DNA from: Flavobacteriales bacterium | GTDB taxonomy: Bacteria; Bacteroidota; Bacteroidia; Flavobacteriales; UA16 | Length of the DNA: 25,174 nt | Assembly (NCBI GenBank): GCA_028141885.1 | Contig: JAOIQU010000020.1 | Location: 1-25,174, forward strand | Direction: 5' to 3' | Shown here: positions 20,411 through 25,174 of the stretch, in pieces | How the letters are laid out: the number at the start of each line of letters is the position of its first letter | Numbering within the stretch: position 1 is the stretch's first letter | The notes under the pieces: generated by a model | What the model was told of the DNA's origin: nothing | Database searches by the model: none | The model's input: the letters and a program-made list of their open reading frames with translations, nothing else | Made by a program: the position numbers and the translations under genes

Positions 20411-21713
20411 CGGTGCTCCAGAGGGTTTGGTATTTGCCATCGCCGTCGTACATCTCCGCTTGTCGCTGGGTGTTGAATTTGCGGTTGGGACGTGGGTCGT
20501 TGCCCACTCCTGCCACGTAGATCCAATTGCCTGCATTGCTTGCAGGGTCGTAGTCCAGCAGGCAGTGCTCAAACCACGAGGCGCCCATGCGCCAGTCGAT
20601 GCCGAGGTCGTGAACGAGGTAGGACGCCACGTTCTGTCGGCCACGGTTGCTCATGAATCCGGTACGCGCAAGTTCCCGCATGTTCGCGTTCACAAAAGCG
20701 TCCTTCGTCCTTCCCTCCTTCCAGGCTTCAAAGGCCGGTTTTTGCGTCCCACGATTGGCGCTTTCTGGTTTGAGGGCCTTGCGGTGGAAAATGCGTGACC
20801 CAAACTTCATAGCGATGAAGCGGAAATAGTCCCGCCAAATCAATTCGAAGACGAGCCAGTAGGTGCTGTCGTTGGCTTCAACGTTGTCTTCGAACCGGTA
20901 AACTTCACTGGCGATGCGGCGCGGACTGATGCACCCGTGGGCGAGCCAAGGGCTGAACTTGCTGCTGTAGTCTGCACCCACCAAACCGTTCCGGGTTTTC
21001 TTGTACACCGCGAGCTTCTTGGTGTCCCAGAAGTAGTGCTTCAAACGGGCACGTGCCTCTGAAGCCCCTCCTTTGAACGGCAATACTCCTCTGCTGTCTG
21101 CGGGGGGCATGGTTTGGCGCGATTGGGCGAGCATGTTCTCCAAGGTTGGCACCTCATCCGACGAGAGTCCTTCAGGGCAGGACAGCGCTGTGGGTGCCGC
21201 AATGCACTCCCGGACTTCGCTGTGCTTCTCCACTTTCTTTCGGAATTGGGTGAAGATGTCTGGGATGTCGTCGAGGTCCATCGGAACGTCGTCGGGATGA
21301 AACAGCGTGTGACCCTCAATCCATCGACATGTACCGCCTGCTTCCTGCACAACGTGCGCCACGGCCGATTCGATGTCGAGTTCTTCCGGGGTGTGCTCGG
21401 CTTGGGCCGTCAACGTTGTGCAAGACCAATCGGCCATCACGCCAGGCAAGATGTCTTCAGGGCGTCCCTGCTTGACGAGCAAGCTTCCTCCGACGTCTTC
21501 GATCGCCGCCTTCAGATCTGCAATGCTTTCCAAGACAAAACGCGTCCGAAACGGCCCTGTCTTCACATGACCCCATCGGTCGGTGGACCAAAAGCGATCG
21601 TCCAGAACCACAACGGGCACGACCTCGTCGCTGCGGAGTGCCTCCGCCAAGGCTGGGTTGTCGTCGAGTCGCAGGTCGTTGCGGAACCAGTGGAGGGTAC
21701 GAGTTGTACTCAT
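20385..21713 (-). CDS. Cryptochrome DASH
   Basis: A 442-residue flavoprotein of the cryptochrome/photolyase superfamily. The N-terminal photolyase domain binds an antenna cofactor (LHWFRNDLRLDDNPAL, VVPVVVLDDRFW). The C-terminal FAD domain carries the DASH hallmarks YSSKFSPWLAHGCISPRRIA, TGFMSNRGRQNVASYL, NWIYVAGVGNDPRPNRKFN and the end MYDGDGKYQTLW. Cry-DASH proteins repair cyclobutane dimers, chiefly in single-stranded DNA, and may have blue-light signalling roles. ATG 21713 is the family start (MSTTRTLHWFR) and is one base after the stop of the upstream photolyase. Upstream in-frame codons are shadow of that gene. The next gene starts inside its 3' end. Confidence 0.95.
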   Translation of the reverse strand: MSTTRTLHWFRNDLRLDDNPALAEALRSDEVVPVVVLDDRFWSTDRWGHVKTGPFRTRFVLESIADLKAAIEDVGGSLLVKQGRPEDILPGVMADWSCTTLTAQAEHTPEELDIESAVAHVVQEAGGTCRWIEGHTLFHPDDVPMDLDDIPDIFTQFRKKVEKHSEVRECIAAPTALSCPEGLSSDEVPTLENMLAQSRQTMPPADSRGVLPFKGGASEARARLKHYFWDTKKLAVYKKTRNGLVGADYSSKFSPWLAHGCISPRRIASEVYRFEDNVEANDSTYWLVFELIWRDYFRFIAMKFGSRIFHRKALKPESANRGTQKPAFEAWKEGRTKDAFVNANMRELARTGFMSNRGRQNVASYLVHDLGIDWRMGASWFEHCLLDYDPASNAGNWIYVAGVGNDPRPNRKFNTQRQAEMYDGDGKYQTLWSTDALELDVR

Positions 21714-21714
21714 G

Positions 21715-23295
21715 TCAGAGGTTTTCAAGGTTGGCCAGGACCGCATCCCCGCGGTCCAAGAGGGCTTGTTGTTGGGCTGGCTGCATTTTGTCCCAGGTCC
21801 GATACACCATGCCAATCCGCGGATTGCGCTCGAGCAGGTCGCGGTTGCGGGCATGGAAATGCCAATAGAGGCTGTTGAAGGGACAGGCGTCGTCTTCCGT
21901 TCTGGACTGACGCTTATATTTGCACGAGGCGCAGTGAGGCCCCATTTTGTGCATGTAGTTGGCAGACGACACGTAGGGTTTGGTGCCCACAATGCCTCCG
22001 TCCGCGAATTGACTCATCCCTCGAGTGTTGGTCATCTCCACCCACTCAATGGCGTCGATGTACACGCCGAGGTACCATTGGTCCACCTCGTCTGGATGGA
22101 TGCCTGCCAACAAGGCGAAGTTGCCTGTGACCATGAGCCGCTGAATGTGGTGGGCGTAGGCATGGTCGAGGGTTTGGCCGATGGCGTACTGCAGACACCT
22201 CATGCCTGTTTCCCCGGTCCAAAACCACGAAGGAAGCTTCCGATCGTGTTGGAAGAAATTGAGGTTCGCATACTCCGGCATGTGGGCCCAATACACGCCT
22301 CGCATGTATTCCCTCCACCCAAGGATTTGACGGATGAACCCTTCCGCTTGCTCGATGCTCGCGTGGTTGGGAGTCGTTCTCCACTTTCGCTCCACGGCTT
22401 CAATCACCTCTCGTGGAGAAAGGAGCTTGACATTCATCGCGAAGCTCAATCGGCTGTGGTAGACGGTCCAGCTGTTCTCAGTGAGTGCGTCCTGAAAATC
22501 CCCAAATCGCGGTAGCAGGTCTTCGACAAAAATGTCCAGCAACGCCAAACTCTCGTCACGCGTCACCGGCCATCCGAAGCGAGCGGCATCCACCCTGCCC
22601 ACCGTCTTCACCCCGGCTGTTTCGAGGTCTGCAAGAAGTGCTGTGACGTCGCGTTCCCAGAGCCGAGGCGCTGGGGGCACATGGCCCTTGGGCAACTTCT
22701 TTCGGTTGTTGGCGTCGTAATTCCACTTGCCCCCTTCAGGCTGACCTGCACTGTCGAGCAGCACATCGTGGCGCTTCCTCATCATCCTGTAGAACGACTC
22801 CATGAGGTACTGCTTCTTGCCTTTGAAATGGTCGACTAAATCAGTTCGGGCGGTCAAAAAATGCTCGGTGTCGTCCATGGTCACCGACACCCCCAACGTC
22901 TCCGGCCACGTCTTCATCGCTTCGCGGAACATCTCATCGAGTCGCCATTCATCAGGCGCCTGAAATCGCACTTCCGTCGCGCCTGACGCTTTGACCAAAT
23001 CGCGCAGCACGTCCATCATGGGGCCACTCGCCTCTGAGCTGTCGATGGACAGGTAGTGGATGTTGTGGCCTTCTGCGATGCGCTCCGTTGCGAAGCTGCG
23101 CATCGCCAGAAAAAAAGCAAGCACCTTTTGAACGTGGTGGCGGGCGTAGTCCGTCTCTTGCCTGGACTCCATCACAACAGTCACCACATCGCTTTGTGGC
23201 TCTTGCCACCACGAGTGGCTGGCATTGAGTTGGTCTCCCAACAACAGTCGGAGGGTGCGCGCGGGTTTGAGCGTGGTGCTGGTTGGAAGGGACAT
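21715..23295 (-). CDS. Iron-sulfur photolyase, FeS-BCP / (6-4) photolyase type
   Basis: A 526-residue protein of the deoxyribodipyrimidine-photolyase-related family (FeS-BCP, like Agrobacterium PhrB), which repairs (6-4) photoproducts by light. The family start LRLLLGDQLNASHSWW and the region GFIRQILGWREYMRGVYW are clear. Four cysteines that would hold a [4Fe-4S] cluster are Cys367 (GMRCLQY), Cys455 and Cys458 (HCASCKYK) and Cys471 (DACPFN). The spacings 88-3-13 equal those I recall for PhrB (350/438/441/454). LMVTGNFALLAGIHPDEV is also conserved. The DUF2256 gene ends 27 nt upstream and cry-DASH starts 1 nt after its stop. (6-4) specificity is inferred from the family. Confidence 0.95.
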   Translation of the reverse strand: MSLPTSTTLKPARTLRLLLGDQLNASHSWWQEPQSDVVTVVMESRQETDYARHHVQKVLAFFLAMRSFATERIAEGHNIHYLSIDSSEASGPMMDVLRDLVKASGATEVRFQAPDEWRLDEMFREAMKTWPETLGVSVTMDDTEHFLTARTDLVDHFKGKKQYLMESFYRMMRKRHDVLLDSAGQPEGGKWNYDANNRKKLPKGHVPPAPRLWERDVTALLADLETAGVKTVGRVDAARFGWPVTRDESLALLDIFVEDLLPRFGDFQDALTENSWTVYHSRLSFAMNVKLLSPREVIEAVERKWRTTPNHASIEQAEGFIRQILGWREYMRGVYWAHMPEYANLNFFQHDRKLPSWFWTGETGMRCLQYAIGQTLDHAYAHHIQRLMVTGNFALLAGIHPDEVDQWYLGVYIDAIEWVEMTNTRGMSQFADGGIVGTKPYVSSANYMHKMGPHCASCKYKRQSRTEDDACPFNSLYWHFHARNRDLLERNPRIGMVYRTWDKMQPAQQQALLDRGDAVLANLENL

Positions 23296-23322
23296 GGTGA
23301 TGAGGTAACACCACCTAAGGCG

Positions 23323-23478
23323 TCATGTTTCCTTGGAAGCCGACGTTCTGTTTCGTCGACATCGTTCACTGCAATGTTTCACATTGTCCCAATCGCGCGC
23401 CCACTTCTTGCGCCAAGCAAACGGACGGCCGCACGTCACGCACAGTTTCTCCGGCAGGTGTGGCTTTTTGTGGGTCAT
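23323..23478 (-). CDS. DUF2256 zinc-ribbon protein (51 aa)
   Basis: A tiny basic protein with two Cys pairs, CVTC and CSERC, separated by the conserved block [20 protein letters not shown], which is the DUF2256 signature. It probably binds one zinc ion. ATG 23478 ([16 protein letters not shown]) begins 5 nt after the hydrolase stop. The C-terminal tail ([11 protein letters not shown]) is basic. DUF2256 genes are, as I recall, frequently found beside FeS-BCP photolyase genes, exactly as here, so a helper role in repair or DNA binding is plausible but unproven. Confidence 0.92.
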   Translation of the reverse strand: MTHKKPHLPEKLCVTCGRPFAWRKKWARDWDNVKHCSERCRRNRTSASKET

Positions 23479-23483
23479 GTCAC

Positions 23484-24362
23484 TCAGGCCTTGGCGCCTT
23501 GCAACGCACGCAGCTCCGACCAAGACATGGGAACAGGCGTCGCCTTGACGCGTGGAGGTACGTCCAAATCACTCAAAAACTGCAACACCAATTCGTTGAA
23601 CAACTCGGGCGCCTCAATACTGCAGACGTGTCCGCAATTTTCAATCACGCTGAGACGCATGTTTTGCTGAAGTTGGGTGAAACGCTCCGCCGCTTTGAAG
23701 AAAATGTGGTCTTGATCCCCCATCACCACGAGGCCTTTTTTCAAGACAGGGCGCTGGACATACTGCCGAACGAGTTTGAAAAACGGCTTGTACAGCTCCA
23801 CCCACTTCAAGTACTCGCCTTGCGACAGTTTCTTGCTTTGTCTTCTGAAAATCCATCGACTCAGACGGTGGTTGCGACGGGGAAGCACAATGAATGAGAA
23901 CAACCAATAGATGGCGCGGTAGGGCAGGATGAAATTCAGCGCTTTGGCACTGTGCACGAAAAGGTGCATCAGCCAGCTTCCATCGAAAATCGCCCCTGCC
24001 ATCACCATGCGGTCGATGAGCTCGGGACGTTCGATGTCAATTTTTTGCAGGATGACACTGCCAATGCTCAAGCTCACAAAGTGCGCCTTTTCAATGCCCA
24101 AATGATCGATGACCCTGAGGATGTCTTCGGCGACAATGTCGAAATCGTACGCGGGGAATTCGGGCAAGATGTCCTTACTCAGGCCGTGGTCACGCAAGTC
24201 CAAAAGAAGCAACCGATAATGCGGTGCAAAGGCCTCAATCTGGAACTTCCACGTGCGGATGGAACCGCCCGCCCCGTGGATGAGCACCATCCATGGCGCA
24301 TCGGGATTGTCGCCCACGATTTCGTGGTGAAGCAAGGTGGCTGAATCGCGCATCTCGGACAT
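23484..24362 (-). CDS. Alpha/beta-fold hydrolase
   Basis: A 292-residue hydrolase with a complete triad: the nucleophile Ser99 in the elbow SLSIGS, an acid in [11 protein letters not shown], and a histidine in [13 protein letters not shown]. The oxyanion-hole motif HGAGGS is at about 29-34 and [12 protein letters not shown] at about 51-62. The lid region is rich in aromatic and basic residues ([26 protein letters not shown]), suggesting a hydrophobic substrate or membrane contact. Substrate unknown (esterase, lipase or dehalogenase-like). It starts 3 nt after the stop of the preceding photolyase and is followed 5 nt later by DUF2256, so it is an integral part of the photolyase operon. Confidence 0.9.
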   Translation of the reverse strand: MSEMRDSATLLHHEIVGDNPDAPWMVLIHGAGGSIRTWKFQIEAFAPHYRLLLLDLRDHGLSKDILPEFPAYDFDIVAEDILRVIDHLGIEKAHFVSLSIGSVILQKIDIERPELIDRMVMAGAIFDGSWLMHLFVHSAKALNFILPYRAIYWLFSFIVLPRRNHRLSRWIFRRQSKKLSQGEYLKWVELYKPFFKLVRQYVQRPVLKKGLVVMGDQDHIFFKAAERFTQLQQNMRLSVIENCGHVCSIEAPELFNELVLQFLSDLDVPPRVKATPVPMSWSELRALQGAKA

Positions 24363-24365
24363 GCC

Positions 24366-25174
24366 TCAAAGTTCGCGCATTCTTCCTTCCGCCCGTGCAC
24401 GAGCTGGCACAACATGCCGCGCCAAAATGCGTCGCCCCTCCGCTTTCACGTCGGGCCGCTTCCGAAAGGCCCACATCCGATCGCGTGCCTTACGAGCGGC
24501 CTCAGTCAAATCCAACATCGGTTGGGGGTACGCCTCGGCGTCCCACCCTCCCATCGCGGCTTCCAGCGGAGGGGCCATCCACGGCGCATGGATGTGTTCG
24601 GTGGGGACGTTGCGCAATTCAGGAATCCAAGCGCGCACAAAATTCCCGTGAGGATCGTGCTCTTGTCCCTGCTTCACTGGATTGTAAATCCGAACGGTGT
24701 TGATGCCAGTCACCCCTGCCTGCATTTGGAATTGACTGTAGTGGATGCCGGGCTCAAAGTCCAAAAAGCATCGCGCCAAGTGCTCCACCCCGTCCTGCCA
24801 TGCGTGATTCATATGGTGGGTCAAGAAACTCACCAGCATGGCCCGCATCCGGAAATTCAAGTACCCCGTTTCTCGCACGGCACGCATGCAAGCATCCACA
24901 AGCGGGATGCCCGTGGTGCCGTTCTTCCACCGCGTCAACCACTCGGGGTTGTGCTGCACGGGAAGGGCATCGTATGCTCGATTGACGTTGCGCCATTCCA
25001 GGGCATGCTCGGACTCGAACTTTTGGATGAAATGACAATGCCACCTCAACCGACTCCCAAACGCGTGGTGGTTGCGCCCTTGCGACGTGGCCTCCAAGGC
25101 TTGGTACACCTGTCGAATCGTGAGCGCGCCGGGTTGAAAAGGCCCTTCGCCCAAAAGATCGTCGTCATGGGTCA
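24366..25174 (-). CDS. Photolyase/cryptochrome, C-terminal FAD-binding domain (5' end outside window)
   Basis: About 269 C-terminal residues, open to the window edge. The FAD-binding domain is clear: SRLRWHCHFIQKFE, WKNGTTGIPLVDACMRAVRETGYLNFRMRAMLVSFL, and RIYNPVKQGQEHDPHGNFVRAWIPEL, followed by PW and a basic C-terminus. NPVKQ with the flavin-contacting Asn is retained. The sequence clearly differs from the cry-DASH and FeS-BCP genes next to it. It is closest to the CPD-photolyase-like FAD_binding_7 group, but the subclass cannot be set without the N-terminal half. It is the first gene of the operon that is visible, and its stop is 3 nt before the hydrolase start. Confidence 0.9.
   Translation of the reverse strand, partial: THDDDLLGEGPFQPGALTIRQVYQALEATSQGRNHHAFGSRLRWHCHFIQKFESEHALEWRNVNRAYDALPVQHNPEWLTRWKNGTTGIPLVDACMRAVRETGYLNFRMRAMLVSFLTHHMNHAWQDGVEHLARCFLDFEPGIHYSQFQMQAGVTGINTVRIYNPVKQGQEHDPHGNFVRAWIPELRNVPTEHIHAPWMAPPLEAAMGGWDAEAYPQPMLDLTEAARKARDRMWAFRKRPDVKAEGRRILARHVVPARARAEGRMREL

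Noticed and set aside
21583..22515. A 310-codon open frame on the plus strand, and a 254-codon one at 21114-21878
   Set aside because: Both are antisense to the FeS photolyase and cry-DASH genes, which match their families throughout, and neither shows a recognisable domain.

Overview
The window is a compact, roughly 55-58% GC (by eye) chromosomal segment of a Bacteroidota bacterium, most likely a Flavobacteriales relative. The evidence is the gene set (long AcnB-type aconitase, monomeric NADP-isocitrate dehydrogenase, cystathionine-beta-synthase-like PLP enzyme, DUF2490 protein, PdeM, DUF1343/NamZ lipoprotein), the general absence of clear Shine-Dalgarno sequences, and repeated matches to the Bacteroidota -7 promoter element TAnnTTTG. 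I see no tRNA, rRNA, CRISPR array, insertion sequence or phage gene. Species and family cannot be fixed from this window.

Layout. 1-2.2 kb: the 3' end of an ornithine aminotransferase, a DUF2490 outer-membrane-type protein, and a convergent PLP-dependent cysteine/cystathionine synthase. 2.26-6.0 kb (+): a LolE/FtsX-type permease, then one continuous frame joining a DUF1905/YdeI domain to a DUF1343 (NamZ-like) lipoprotein, then a small lipoprotein. 6.0-6.7 kb (-): the phosphoesterase PdeM. 6.8-13.6 kb (+): aconitase B, a MacB-type permease, a GNAT acetyltransferase broken by an in-frame TGA, and monomeric isocitrate dehydrogenase, so two consecutive TCA-cycle enzymes lie close together. 13.6-15.8 kb: an unknown 197-residue protein (-) and a TlpA/ResA-like thioredoxin-fold lipoprotein (+), which ends at a strong bidirectional terminator. 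15.8-18.8 kb (-): polyphosphate kinase and an exopolyphosphatase-like protein with a GTGA overlap, divergent from a 2-Cys peroxiredoxin (18.9-19.5 kb, +) that has its own terminator. 19.6-25.2 kb (-): a small unknown gene, then a tightly packed photoreactivation operon. In transcription order the operon holds a photolyase cut by the window edge, an alpha/beta hydrolase, a DUF2256 zinc-ribbon protein, an iron-sulfur (6-4)-type photolyase, a cry-DASH, and an unknown 138-residue protein.

Most noteworthy observations: (1) a TAnnTTTG-like box ending only 4-5 nt before the start codon of at least seven genes, suggesting leaderless or nearly leaderless mRNAs; (2) the in-frame DUF1905/YdeI-NamZ fusion, with a buried lipoprotein signal and a TGATGA at the junction; (3) the three-photolyase operon with two or three uncharacterised companions; (4) the GNAT gene with a single TGA. 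No wholly new molecular system can be demonstrated from sequence alone. The photolyase operon with its unknown companions is the best candidate.
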